Source: Streptomyces marianii
GTDB lineage: Bacteria; Actinomycetota; Actinomycetes; Streptomycetales; Streptomycetaceae
Reading direction: 5' to 3'
NCBI RefSeq assembly: GCF_005795905.1
Contig: NZ_VAWE01000001.1
Coordinates: 2,638,501 to 2,702,500 of the forward strand
DNA: 64,000 bases
The notes under the pieces were generated by a model. That model did no database searches, was not told the origin of the DNA, and saw nothing but the letters and a program-made list of their open reading frames with translations. Positions 35,075 to 48,830 of this stretch are shown piece after piece (positions within the stretch are counted from its first letter, which is position 1; each line of letters opens with the position of its first letter). The translations under genes and the position numbers were made by a program.

Positions 35075-36022
35075 TCAGGCGCTGGACTCGGCGTACTGCC
35101 TGGCCGCTTCCAGGGTCAGCAGGCTGTTGCGGCCCAGGGCCCCGCGGACGAAGTCCACGGCGTCTGTCTCGGTCGCCCCCGCACCGAGGACGCCGGGGAT
35201 CGCCGAGCGGGCCACGGACACAGTGTGGGCCGAGGTGACGGCGATCCCGTCCCCGTCGTCGGCGGGACGGACCGACCAGCGGCCGAGATGGAGCGTGAGC
35301 AGCGGCGGCGTACGCAGCTGCTTGTAGACGATGACACGCCGTTCGGGGAAGCACACCCGCACCGACGCGGTGGTGTGCACCGAGCCGTCCGCGGTGAGGG
35401 TGTCCATCTCCATGTGCTGGAGCCCCGGTTCCTCCTCCTTGACCGCGATCCGCGCGACGTGGGAGAGCCGCTTTTCCCAGAGGTCGCTGCGGCGGAGGAA
35501 GTCGTAGACGTCCTCGGCACGGCCGCGGACGACGACGGTGTCCTCGAAGGTCGTCGGCTCGGTGCCGTCGGGCCGTTCCAGCGCGGTGCGCAGGGACGCC
35601 AGTTCCGCTTCGCTGTTGCGGTCCACAGCCCGGTGGAGCCAGCCGATCGTCTCCGGGTCGTCGTCCACGGTCCGGAAGTCGTGCGTGAGCCGCACCCGGG
35701 TGCCGCCGTCGCCGGCTTCCTCGACGATCCATTCGCCGCCCATCGCGGCGACGGGGTGGGCGGACACCTCCTGCCGGAAACGGATGCGCCGCGCCCCCTC
35801 GTCGAACTCGCGCCGCGATGTCCAGGTGCGCAGCGAGCAGTTGGCGGTGGCCCAGATGCGTATGCGCTCGGTGGGGCCGGTGCGCTCGACCTGTTCGACG
35901 TGGACGCTGGGCGGGAACACGACGGGCCAGGCCCGAGCGTCGGCAAGCACGGCGAACACGGCGTCCGGAGCGGCGGAGGTGTGGATCTCATGCTCGGTCT
36001 GCTGAAGCGGTGACTCGGGCAT
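35075..36022 (-). CDS. dpsF: Bifunctional aromatase/cyclase
   Basis: This 315-aa didomain polyketide aromatase/cyclase of the START-like fold (ARO/CYC) performs first-ring cyclisation and aromatisation of the C-9-reduced decaketide. The two halves are visible: an N-terminal domain beginning HEIHTSAAPDAVFAVLADA and a C-terminal domain around FEDTVVVRGRAEDVYDFLRR. Didomain enzymes act on reduced polyketides, which agrees with dpsE upstream. The ATG at 36022 has AGGAGGG. It lies 29 bp after dpsE, probably in one operon. Confidence 0.92.
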   Translation of the reverse strand: MPESPLQQTEHEIHTSAAPDAVFAVLADARAWPVVFPPSVHVEQVERTGPTERIRIWATANCSLRTWTSRREFDEGARRIRFRQEVSAHPVAAMGGEWIVEEAGDGGTRVRLTHDFRTVDDDPETIGWLHRAVDRNSEAELASLRTALERPDGTEPTTFEDTVVVRGRAEDVYDFLRRSDLWEKRLSHVARIAVKEEEPGLQHMEMDTLTADGSVHTTASVRVCFPERRVIVYKQLRTPPLLTLHLGRWSVRPADDGDGIAVTSAHTVSVARSAIPGVLGAGATETDAVDFVRGALGRNSLLTLEAARQYAESSA

Positions 36023-36051
36023 CTGCCCTCCTGAGTTCGTGTCGCGGATGG

Positions 36052-36837
36052 TCAGTAACCACCGAGGCCACCACAGACGTTGATGGCCTGGGCCGTGATC
36101 GAGTCGGCGCTGTCGGAGGCCAGGTAGTGGACGATCCCGGCCACCTCCTCGGGTGTCGAGTAGCGTCCGAGGGGGATCTTCGCCCGGAACTTCTCCAGGA
36201 CATCGTCCTCGGTGACGTCCCAGAAAGCGGCGTAGCGCTGCCGGACGCCCTGTGCCATGGGCGTCTCGACGTACCCGGGGCAGACGGCGTTGACGGTTAT
36301 GCCCGTCCTGGCCAGCTCCAGCGCGACGGCCTTCGTGAAGCCGATCAGGCCGCTCTTGGAGGCGGAGTAGGGGGCGCCGAGGGCCACTCCCTGCTTGCCG
36401 CCCGTGGAGGCGATGTTGATGATCCGGCCCCAGCCGTGCTCCGGCATGCCGCCGTCGGCCAGGACGGCGCGGGTGACCCGGAAGGCCCCGTTGAGGTTGG
36501 TGTCGACGACGTTCAGCCAGAGGTCGTCGGGGATCTCGGCGGTCACACCACCACCGCCGCGGCCCGCGTTGTTGACGACGATGTCGATCGGCCCGAAGCG
36601 GTCGCGTGCCGTGCGAACCAGCCGGTCGACGTCGGCGGTGCTCCGCACATCGCACGGCGCGCCATCCACCTCCAGTCCCGATGCCTGTAGTTCCTTCACG
36701 GTGCCGGTGACGGCGCTCTCGTGGCGAGCGCACAGGAACACCCGGGTCCCGTCCCGGGCAAGCTTGCGCGCCACCGCGAGACCGATGCCGCTGGTTCCCC
36801 CGGTGACGAGTGCGACCCGGTCGGCTGCGTCGGACAT
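36052..36837 (-). CDS. dpsE: Polyketide C-9 ketoreductase
   Basis: This 261-aa ActIII-like ketoreductase reduces the C-9 keto group of the nascent decaketide with NADPH. Motifs: TGGTSGIGLAVA near residue 14, NNAGRGGGG, and the YSASK active site near 157 preceded by the catalytic Ser in INIASTGGKQG. The C-terminal STPEEVAGIVHYLASD and ending NVCGGLGGY are typical of ActIII relatives. A strong AGGGAGGAC site precedes the ATG. It is divergent from the dnrG-dpsABCD operon. Confidence 0.95.
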   Translation of the reverse strand: MSDAADRVALVTGGTSGIGLAVARKLARDGTRVFLCARHESAVTGTVKELQASGLEVDGAPCDVRSTADVDRLVRTARDRFGPIDIVVNNAGRGGGGVTAEIPDDLWLNVVDTNLNGAFRVTRAVLADGGMPEHGWGRIINIASTGGKQGVALGAPYSASKSGLIGFTKAVALELARTGITVNAVCPGYVETPMAQGVRQRYAAFWDVTEDDVLEKFRAKIPLGRYSTPEEVAGIVHYLASDSADSITAQAINVCGGLGGY

Positions 36838-37028
36838 GGTCCTCCCTTCGACGGAGGGCCAACCTCGCACCTCACGCTCGAGCCGCGCTTGACGACCCGG
36901 CTTCCAGAGGGGGTCGAGCGGCGCCGCAGAGGCTCGGAGTCCGGCGTGACGCACATATGCGGACTCGGCCGCACCGTCTCACCGACGCCCCTCCCACACA
37001 CCTGGACCAACGGACCCGTGGAGCAGCA
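36838..37028. promoter_or_regulatory. Divergent dpsE / dnrG-dpsABCD promoter with DnrI-like heptamers
   Basis: This 191-bp control region is for the core polyketide genes on both sides. Two TCGAGC heptamers are present (TCGAGCC at 36878-36884 and TCGAGCG at 36914-36920) in direct orientation, 36 bp apart. This fits the reported DnrI consensus and makes it the clearest DnrI target in the window. Confidence 0.55.
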
Positions 37029-37414
37029 ATGCCTCTGCCAGAACCGAACGACGCCGACTCCGGAACGGTGACGTTCGTCAACCGATTCACCCTGAGCGGA
37101 TCCGCCGAGGACTTCGAGGCGGCGTTCGCCGAAACGGCCGAGTTCCTGTGCCGCCGGCCCGGTTTCCGCCGGCACACCCTGCTGGTGCCGGCGGACACCG
37201 GTCGCGGCCCGGCGGACGCCCGCCCGCAGTACGTGAACATCGCGGTCTGGGACGACGAAGCCTCCTTCCGCGCCGCCGTGGCGCACCCGGAGTTCCCCGC
37301 CCACGCGGCCGCTCTCCGGGCCCTGAGCACCAGCGAACCGGCCCTGTACCGGCACCGCCAGGTCCGGGTCGCGCCGGGCGTCCCGGCCCCGAGCGGGCCC
37401 GGAGGGCGGGCGAG

Positions 37415-37418
<4 letters not shown>
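37029..37418 (+). CDS. dnrG: Aklanonic acid anthrone oxygenase
   Basis: This 129-aa antibiotic-biosynthesis-monooxygenase (ABM) ferredoxin-like protein oxidises the C-12 position of the anthrone to the quinone of aklanonic acid, without a cofactor, as in DnrG/AknX/ActVA-Orf6. The signature is VTFVNRFTLSG, then RRPGFRRHTLL and the FRAAVAHPEF block. It is the first gene of the PKS operon and overlaps dpsA by GTGA. An extended C-terminus (VAPGVPAPSGPGG) has no recognisable function. Confidence 0.9.
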
Positions 37419-41015
<3,597 letters not shown>

Positions 41016-41025
41016 GGAGCCCGCC

Positions 41026-42042
41026 ATGGATGCCCCCGCGATTCTCCTGATGTTCCCCGGACAGGGGTCTCAGCACGCGCGGATGGCCGCCGGCCTGTAC
41101 GGACCCGAACCGGCCTTCACGGCCGCCGTGGACGAGGTCTTCGACGCGTACGACGCCGCCGGCCGCAGCGAGGGCGGACGGCTGCGTACCGACTGGCTGA
41201 GCGAGCACCCCGTCATACCGCTGGACCACGTCACCCGTTCCCAGCCGTTGCTGTTCGCGGTGGACTACGCCCTCGGCCGGATGGTGACGGCCACGACCGG
41301 CCGGCCGTGGGCGCTGCTGGGGCACAGTGTCGGGGAGATGGCGGCGGCCGCGCTCGCCGGGGTGTTCACGCTGCGCGACGCGGCGGGCCTCCTGCTGGAC
41401 CGGGTGCGACGGCTGGCCCAGGCACCGCCCGGAGGGATGCTGGCGGTCGCCGCGGGCGGGGACGTGCTGGGTCCGTATCTCGGAGACGGGGAGGTGGTGG
41501 TCGCCGCCGTCAACTCGCCCCGCCAAACTGTTCTCGCGGGGCCCGTCGCACCGCTCGCCGGGGTCGCCCGGGCGCTGCGGGAGGCAGGGCTGACATGCCG
41601 TGAGGTGCCCTCGCTGACCGCCTTCCACAGTCCGATGCTGGCCCCGTACGCGGCGGGGGCGGCCGAGCGGTTCGCGTCCACGCGCGTGGCGGCTCCGTCC
41701 ATCCCCTTCCGCTCCGGGTACCGGCCGGGTGCGGTGACCGGGCAACTGGCCGCCGACCCGTCGTACTGGGCCGGGCATCCCGTGGAGACGGTCCGTTTCT
41801 GGCCGGCGCTGGACGCGGTGCTCGGCTCCCGCACGGGCGTGGTCTGTGTGGAGACGGGGCCGGGGCAGGGGCTGAGCACCATCGCCCGCCGCCATCCGAC
41901 GGTGCGGTCCGGGCAGAACTCGGTGGTGCCGCTGCTGCCGCCGCGGGCCGGCACCGCCGAGGCGGACCGGACGTCCGTGGCGGCGGCGCTGGCCGCGGTG
42001 CGCGAGCAGGGCGCCGTGCTCAGTGGGCGACCTGGGCGGTGA
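41026..42042 (+). CDS. dpsD: Acyltransferase of the PKS starter system
   Basis: This 338-aa malonyltransferase-fold protein has the start motif FPGQGSQH and the nucleophile Ser101 in [11 protein letters not shown]. In S. peucetius DpsD is encoded with DpsC and supports propionyl starter use, although it is not strictly essential. Its last 23 bp overlap the convergent dnrC. It closes the dnrG-dpsABCD operon. Confidence 0.93.
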   Translation: MDAPAILLMFPGQGSQHARMAAGLYGPEPAFTAAVDEVFDAYDAAGRSEGGRLRTDWLSEHPVIPLDHVTRSQPLLFAVDYALGRMVTATTGRPWALLGHSVGEMAAAALAGVFTLRDAAGLLLDRVRRLAQAPPGGMLAVAAGGDVLGPYLGDGEVVVAAVNSPRQTVLAGPVAPLAGVARALREAGLTCREVPSLTAFHSPMLAPYAAGAAERFASTRVAAPSIPFRSGYRPGAVTGQLAADPSYWAGHPVETVRFWPALDAVLGSRTGVVCVETGPGQGLSTIARRHPTVRSGQNSVVPLLPPRAGTAEADRTSVAAALAAVREQGAVLSGRPGR

Positions 42043-42880
42043 CGAAGCGGACCGGCACGTCGATGGCGAGGGCCCCGGTGGCGTCACTCAGCTTGTCGAG
42101 TCCCTCGACGAGCCGTGCGCGCAATTCCGTTCGCTGGGCCTGCGGGAGGTTCTGCCACAGCAGACGCATGCCCTGGGTGTGGGACCAGTCCACCCACGCC
42201 TCGCTGGACAGGGCCGTCATCCGCACCGGCTCGTCGGTGACGGTGACGGAGGTGTAGCCGCAGCGTTCCAGGGTGCGGACGAGATCTTCGACCCGCTCCA
42301 GCCAGCTGTTGAACCGCCGAACCAGCGCCTCGGGCCGCCACTGCTCGGGCAGGTGCTCCAGCAGCGCCTGCGGGATGAGCGGGGTGAACTCCGGTGGCAG
42401 GAAGGGGAACGTGCCGGCGCGGAAGACCGGGCTGGTGAACGCGATCCTGCCCCCGTGGTCCAGGATTCCGGCGTAGCGCGCCAGCGCCCCCACCGCGTCC
42501 GGCAGGAAGATGACGCTGTAGCTCCCCACGGCCAGGTCGAACGAGCGCGGCGGGAATTCGGGCGTCTCCGCGTCCATCACATCGAGGGCGATATTCCGCA
42601 GACCGCGTGCGGCAGCTTCCCTGCGAGCTTCATCGATCATTCCGGGAGCGATGTCGATTCCGTGGACGTGCCCCCGAGGGCCGACCTTTCGCAAAGCCGG
42701 GAAAAGGCATGCGCCGCGCCCGCAGCCTATGTCGATCACTCGTTCACCGGCGGCCGGCTCGGCCATTTCCACCAGGCGGTTGCCCATGGGCGTGAAGAAT
42801 TGCACTCCCAGCCGGTCATAGGTCGACGACGACTGGTCGAAGGCGTGTGCCACCTGCTCTTTGTAGGACGAGTCCTGCAT
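42020..42880 (-). CDS. dnrC: Aklanonic acid methyltransferase
   Basis: This 286-aa SAM-dependent methyltransferase esterifies the C-10 carboxyl of aklanonic acid, which the DnrD cyclisation requires. The SAM motif is [16 protein letters not shown] near residue 48, followed by the acidic HGIDIAPGM. The C-terminus ends in [12 protein letters not shown]. It is divergent from dnrD and ends inside the 3' end of dpsD. It is close in layout to AknG and DnrC. Confidence 0.9.
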   Translation of the reverse strand: MQDSSYKEQVAHAFDQSSSTYDRLGVQFFTPMGNRLVEMAEPAAGERVIDIGCGRGACLFPALRKVGPRGHVHGIDIAPGMIDEARREAAARGLRNIALDVMDAETPEFPPRSFDLAVGSYSVIFLPDAVGALARYAGILDHGGRIAFTSPVFRAGTFPFLPPEFTPLIPQALLEHLPEQWRPEALVRRFNSWLERVEDLVRTLERCGYTSVTVTDEPVRMTALSSEAWVDWSHTQGMRLLWQNLPQAQRTELRARLVEGLDKLSDATGALAIDVPVRFVTAQVAH

Positions 42881-43063
42881 CCTCGGCTCCTGCCTCTGCG
42901 ATTCCGTCTCTTCCCGACTTCCCAGTTTTCGACCCGCACTTGAAGGGCGGTGGAGTGCCGTTCGAGGCACCCCCGAAACCCTTGTACGCCGCCGCAGGCG
43001 GAACAACAATCGTTGACGCGGCCGCTGCCGGTGTCGCCGTTTCCGGTACGGGAGGGAAAAATC
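42881..43063. promoter_or_regulatory. Divergent dnrC / dnrD promoter region
   Basis: This 183-bp gap contains TCGAGGC at 42962-42968 and a second TCGA-core heptamer about 35 bp upstream. A promoter for the dnrD-dnrK-dnrP-dnrQ-dnrS operon is expected here. DnrI control is inferred from the heptamers. Confidence 0.4.
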
Positions 43064-44618
<1,555 letters not shown>

Positions 44619-44648
44619 CACACGAGGAACGGGAAGGGTTGGTCAGCG

Positions 44649-45545
44649 ATGCCGACACGCACGATCACCCACGACGAGGTGACCCTGTGGAGCGAGGGGC
44701 TCGGCGACCCGGCCGACGCCCCGATGCTCCTGATCGCCGGCGGCAACCTCTCGGCCAGGTCATGGCCGGACGAGTTCGTCGAACGCCTGGTCGCGGCCGG
44801 GCACTTCGTGATCCGCTATGACCACCGGGACACCGGGCGCTCCTCCCGGTGCGACTTCGAGCTCCACCCCTACGGCTTCGACGAACTGGCCGCCGACGCG
44901 CTGGCCGTCCTGGACGGCTGGCAGGTCCGCGCCGCCCATGTGGTGGGCATGTCGCTGGGCCACACCATCGGCCAGCTGCTCGCCCTGGACGCTCCGGAGC
45001 GGCTCCTCACCCTCACCGTGATGCTGGGGGGCGCGCTCGACGTCGACTTCGACGCCGACCTGGAGGCGGCCCTCAAGGGTGAGCCGTCCGTCAGCGGACT
45101 GCCCGTGCCCACCCAGCGGTTCCTCGACATGATGACGCTGCTTCAGCAACCTGCCGAGACTGACGAGGGGCGGCTGGAGCGCCGAGTGGAGAAGTGGCGC
45201 CTGCTCAACGGGAAGGGAGTGCCCTTCGACGCCGACGAGTTCCGGCGCCGCGAACTCCTGGCCGCCGGGCACGCGGGAACGTTCGACGAGCCGATCGTGC
45301 ACCACATGATCCCGCAGCCGCCGGTGTCGCGGGGGGCGGAGTTGTCCCGCGTCACCACACCGGTGCTGGCGGTCCAGGCGATGTGCGACCCCGCGGCCCC
45401 GCCGCCGCACGCCCGGCACCTCGCCGACCGGATTCCCTGCGCCCGGGTAGTGGAGATCGAGAACATGGGGCACGCCCTGCCCCTCGCGGTCCACGAGCCG
45501 CTGGCCGCCGCCATCTGCGCCCACACCCGGGCCGCGACAGTGTGA
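44649..45545 (+). CDS. dnrP: Anthracycline methyl esterase
   Basis: This 298-aa alpha/beta hydrolase has the nucleophile Ser102 in [12 protein letters not shown], a catalytic Asp region at [11 protein letters not shown] and the His in NMGHALP. Family members DnrP and RdmC remove the 15-methyl ester from the glycosylated anthracycline, after which the C-10 carboxyl is lost. Ser102 agrees with RdmC numbering. It lies between dnrK and dnrQ in the same operon. Confidence 0.93.
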   Translation: MPTRTITHDEVTLWSEGLGDPADAPMLLIAGGNLSARSWPDEFVERLVAAGHFVIRYDHRDTGRSSRCDFELHPYGFDELAADALAVLDGWQVRAAHVVGMSLGHTIGQLLALDAPERLLTLTVMLGGALDVDFDADLEAALKGEPSVSGLPVPTQRFLDMMTLLQQPAETDEGRLERRVEKWRLLNGKGVPFDADEFRRRELLAAGHAGTFDEPIVHHMIPQPPVSRGAELSRVTTPVLAVQAMCDPAAPPPHARHLADRIPCARVVEIENMGHALPLAVHEPLAAAICAHTRAATV

Positions 45546-45556
45546 GGAGCACCACG

Positions 45557-46870
45557 ATGCCCACACCCACGTACGCGCCGCCGGCCGCCCCGACCGACAG
45601 CGAGCTGGGGCGCCATCTGCTGACCGTGCGCGGCTTCCACTTCGTCTTCGGCGCGCTGGGCGACCCCTATGCCCGGCGACTGCGCGGCGAGGCCGATCAT
45701 CTGTCCCTCGGTGAGCTGGTCCGCGGCCGGGGCCCGCTCCACCGCAGTGCGCTCGGCACGTGGGTGACGGCGGACGGCGGGCTGGCGGCCCGCCTGCTGG
45801 ACGACCCGCTGCTGGGTCCCCGGCACCCTGCCTCCGAGGGCCCGCAGGAGCACGTGCGTGACAACGTCTGGGAGACCTGGCGGACCTGTCACGTCACTCC
45901 GCTCGGCGAGGACCTGCTGCCCCCGGCCGCCGAGCACGACCGTCTCGCGGCCCTGCTCGGTCCGGTCCTCGGGCCCGGTACGTGCACGGCGTGGCAGATC
46001 GACGCGGAGCGTGCGGTGCATCGGGTGCTGGACGGTCTGCCGTCGCACTTCGACCTGGTGTCGGACCTGGCGCGGCCGGCGGTCGCGAGCTCGCTCGCCG
46101 CCGTCCTGGGCCTCCCGGACGCTGCACGTGCGGTACTGCCGGACCTGCTGGCCGCCTGCGGTCCGGTGCTCGACTCCGCCCTCTGCCCGCCGCGCCTCCC
46201 GGTGGCCCGGGCGATGACGCAGGCGCTGCGCCGCGTCCGGGAGCTGATGGACGCGGCCGTGGCCGACCACCTCACCGCACCGGCAGACGGCGCGCTGAGC
46301 GCCCTGCTGGCCGTGGAGCCCGATGGCGGACGCGATCCCGGGGACACCGTCACGGCCGCGGTGCTGAGCACGGTGGTCGGAGCCGAGACGGCGATCACCA
46401 CCGTGGCGAACGCCGTCATGGCTCTGCTGGAGCACGGCGAGCAGTGGTCGCTGCTGCGGGCCGATCCCGAAAGGGCGGCGGACGCGGTCGAGGAGACCCT
46501 CCGCTGGACCCCGCCCGTGACACTGCGCAGCCTGATCACCCAGGGAGAGGTCGAGATCGGCGGCGAGACGCTGGAGGCGGACCAGCACGTGGTGGTGCTG
46601 GTCGACGCCGCCCAGCGGGACGCGGAGCTGTACGAGGACCCGGACCGCTTCCGCCTCGACCGCCCCCGTAGCCCCGGTTTCACACACGTGGCCCTGGCGG
46701 GCCGGGACCACCTGGGGCTGGTCGCCCCGCTCGTCCGCGTGCTGTGCACCGCCGTCCTGCGGGCGGTGGCCGAGCGGCTGCAGGTGCTGCAGGCCGAGGG
46801 CGAGCCGCTGCGGCGCGGGCGCTCCCCTGTGGTCCGCGCCGCGCTCTCGCTGCGGCTGGCCCAGAAGTGA
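45557..46870 (+). CDS. dnrQ: Heme-less P450-like glycosyltransferase activator
   Basis: This 437-aa protein has the P450 fold but lacks the heme-binding Cys: the expected region reads [18 protein letters not shown]. Proteins of this kind (DnrQ, AknT, DesVIII, EryCII) do not oxidise anything; they bind and activate the partner glycosyltransferase. dnrQ lies 18 bp upstream of dnrS, its presumed partner. The I-helix-like stretch [19 protein letters not shown] also departs from a catalytic P450. Confidence 0.92.
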   Translation: MPTPTYAPPAAPTDSELGRHLLTVRGFHFVFGALGDPYARRLRGEADHLSLGELVRGRGPLHRSALGTWVTADGGLAARLLDDPLLGPRHPASEGPQEHVRDNVWETWRTCHVTPLGEDLLPPAAEHDRLAALLGPVLGPGTCTAWQIDAERAVHRVLDGLPSHFDLVSDLARPAVASSLAAVLGLPDAARAVLPDLLAACGPVLDSALCPPRLPVARAMTQALRRVRELMDAAVADHLTAPADGALSALLAVEPDGGRDPGDTVTAAVLSTVVGAETAITTVANAVMALLEHGEQWSLLRADPERAADAVEETLRWTPPVTLRSLITQGEVEIGGETLEADQHVVVLVDAAQRDAELYEDPDRFRLDRPRSPGFTHVALAGRDHLGLVAPLVRVLCTAVLRAVAERLQVLQAEGEPLRRGRSPVVRAALSLRLAQK

Positions 46871-46888
46871 CCCGGGGAGGGTGACCCG

Positions 46889-48184
46889 ATGAAGGTGCTC
46901 GTGACGGCGTTCGCCATGGACGCGCACTTCAACGGTGTGGTGCCGCTCGCCTGGGCGCTGCGGGCGGCCGGGCACGACGTCCGGGTGGCGAGCCAGCCCG
47001 CTCTCACCGACAGCATCACCCGCGCCGGGCTCACGGCTGTGCCGGTGGGTACGGACCACCAGGTGCAGGCGGCGATGGGGGCCATGGCGCCCGGCGTGTT
47101 CGCGCTGCACCGGAACCCGGACTACCTGGAGAACCGGCCGGAGCTGCTCGACCTGGAGTTCCTCGAAGCGTCCACGTCCATGCTGACGGCGGCGTTCTAC
47201 GCCCAGATCAACAACGACTCCATGATCGACGAGATGGTGGACTTCGCCCGCTGGTGGCATCCCGACCTGGTCGTCTGGGAGCCCTTCACCTTCGCCGGCG
47301 CGGTGGCGGCCCAGGTGACCGGCGCGGCGCAGGCCCGCCTGCTGTGGGGCCCAGACCTCTTCCTGCGGGTGCACGACCGGTTCCAGCAGGTGCTGGACGA
47401 GGTGCCGGCCGAGCGCCGGGACGACGCCCTGGAGGAGTGGCTGACGTGGACGCTGGAGCGGCACGGTGCGGCCTTCGGGCCCGCGGTGATCAGCGGCCAC
47501 TGGACGATCGACCAGATGCCGCCGAGCGTGCGGTTCGCCACGGCCCGCCCGACGGTGCCGATGCGGTTCGTCCCTTACAACGGCCCGGTCCCGGCGGTGG
47601 TGCCACCGTGGCTGCGGGCGGATCCCGGGCGCCCGAGGGTCCTGCTCACTCAGGGCATCACGGAGCGCTCGACGGGCTTCACGGGACTGCCCCGGGCCGG
47701 TGAGCTGCTGGCCGCGATCGCGGAGCTGGACGCCGAGGTGGTCGCCACGGTCAAGGCCGAGGAGCGCGACGGCCTGCCGCCGCTGCCCGGGAACGTGCGG
47801 GTGGTGGACAGCCTGTCCCTGCACGTCGTCCTTCCGAGCTGCGCGGCCGTCGTGCACCACGGCGGCGCCGGCACCTGGGCGACGGCGGCGCTGCACGGGG
47901 TGCCTCAGCTTGCCCTCGCCTGGCAGTGGGACGACGTCTTCCGGGCCGGGCAGCTGGAGAAGCTCGGCGCGGGGATCTTCCTCCCGCCGCACGGCGAGGG
48001 CGCCTCGGCCGGCCGGGTCAGGGACAGGCTGGCTCAGGTATCGGCCGAGCCGTCCTTCCGGCAGGGCGCGGCGCGGATCCGCGCGGAGATGCTGCGGACC
48101 CCGGCACCCGGTGCGGTGGTGCCGACGCTGGAACAGCTGACGGCCCGGCACCGTGCGCCGGCCGGGCGGGGCGTCCGGCGCTGA
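46889..48184 (+). CDS. dnrS: Daunosaminyl-type glycosyltransferase
   Basis: This 431-aa GT-B glycosyltransferase transfers the activated aminosugar to C-7 of the aglycone (epsilon-rhodomycinone in S. peucetius). The donor-binding block VVHHGGAGTWATAALHGVPQ lies near residue 320, and the N-terminal acceptor domain begins MKVLVTAFAMDAHFNG. It needs DnrQ for activity in the model system. If the sugar here is C-methylated, this enzyme must accept it. It is the last gene of the operon, 7 bp before a truncated transposase fragment. Confidence 0.93.
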   Translation: MKVLVTAFAMDAHFNGVVPLAWALRAAGHDVRVASQPALTDSITRAGLTAVPVGTDHQVQAAMGAMAPGVFALHRNPDYLENRPELLDLEFLEASTSMLTAAFYAQINNDSMIDEMVDFARWWHPDLVVWEPFTFAGAVAAQVTGAAQARLLWGPDLFLRVHDRFQQVLDEVPAERRDDALEEWLTWTLERHGAAFGPAVISGHWTIDQMPPSVRFATARPTVPMRFVPYNGPVPAVVPPWLRADPGRPRVLLTQGITERSTGFTGLPRAGELLAAIAELDAEVVATVKAEERDGLPPLPGNVRVVDSLSLHVVLPSCAAVVHHGGAGTWATAALHGVPQLALAWQWDDVFRAGQLEKLGAGIFLPPHGEGASAGRVRDRLAQVSAEPSFRQGAARIRAEMLRTPAPGAVVPTLEQLTARHRAPAGRGVRR

Positions 48185-48191
48185 CTTGGTC

Positions 48192-48503
48192 TTAACCTGT
48201 GCGGCGTGGACGAGGAGTCGTGGACTTCTTCGGCAGCGGCACCGCGGCAAGGGCCCGACGCGGCCGGGCCACCTCCACCCGGCCGGCGGCCAGGGCGTCA
48301 TAGAGCCCACCGTGCCCGCGACGGTGTTCGCCCACCAGCGACAACTCCACCAGAGACCGGACCGGGCCGTCCTCACACTGCACGGCGTCGGCCCGCTCGA
48401 ACAGCGCGTCCGCACGTCCGGTCAGGCAGGAGTGGAACTCACCCCGGAAGCACGACAGTTCCGCGAACGGATCCTGCCGGACTGTGTGATGCAGCAGACT
48501 CAT
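48192..48503 (-). pseudogene. Truncated transposase (5' fragment)
   Basis: The minus-strand peptide beginning MSLLHHTVRQDPFAELSCFR and continuing through RSLVELSLVGEHRRGHGGLY is, from memory, the N-terminus of a common Streptomyces DDE transposase family that is normally about 400 aa. Family similarity stops near residue 85 (AVPLP) and the frame runs out shortly after, so only the first fifth remains. No terminal repeats were found. It sits right after dnrS and may mark a past insertion or rearrangement. Confidence 0.7.
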
Positions 48504-48668
48504 CCCCACGGCCTTTCATGCTGGGCGTGTGTGTTCCTATTGCCGCGTCAGGCGAGGTTTGCCCGTCAAGGAGCGGCGTCCGGTGCACGGGGCCTCCCCC
48601 GGCCCTCGGGGCCGAGGGGGTGGGGCCTCCCCAGGCCCTCCCGGGCCGAGGGGAAGATCGCAAGGCGC

Positions 48669-48705
48669 CGGATCGACCTCGTAGGGGGCCTACTCGGTTG
48701 ATCCG
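48669..48705. terminator. Imperfect hairpin between the transposase fragment and drrC
   Basis: A 17-bp stem with 14 matches (arms 48669-48685 and 48689-48705) lies in the 327-bp gap 48504-48830. The gap also has G/C-rich short inverted repeats near 48590-48655 and no convincing gene. It may terminate drrC, 126 bp beyond its stop, or be a leftover element end. Confidence 0.4.
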
Positions 48706-48830
48706 GCAACGCCGCGAGTCGCCGTGCCGGGCGCCGCGACGGGGCGAACGTCGCCTGATGCGGCCCTGGGTCGGAGCACCTGCTCAGCCGAAGGCATGGC
48801 GGGACGCCGCTCAGCACCCGGGGTCAAGGA

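Noticed and set aside
45557..46870. Reading dnrQ as an additional oxidative P450
   Set aside because: The heme-binding Cys is absent and the gene is tied to dnrS, so it is a glycosyltransferase activator.
45143..48415. A 1090-codon antisense frame opposite dnrP, dnrQ and dnrS
   Set aside because: Low-complexity translation with no motif; the plus strand has three full-length recognisable genes.
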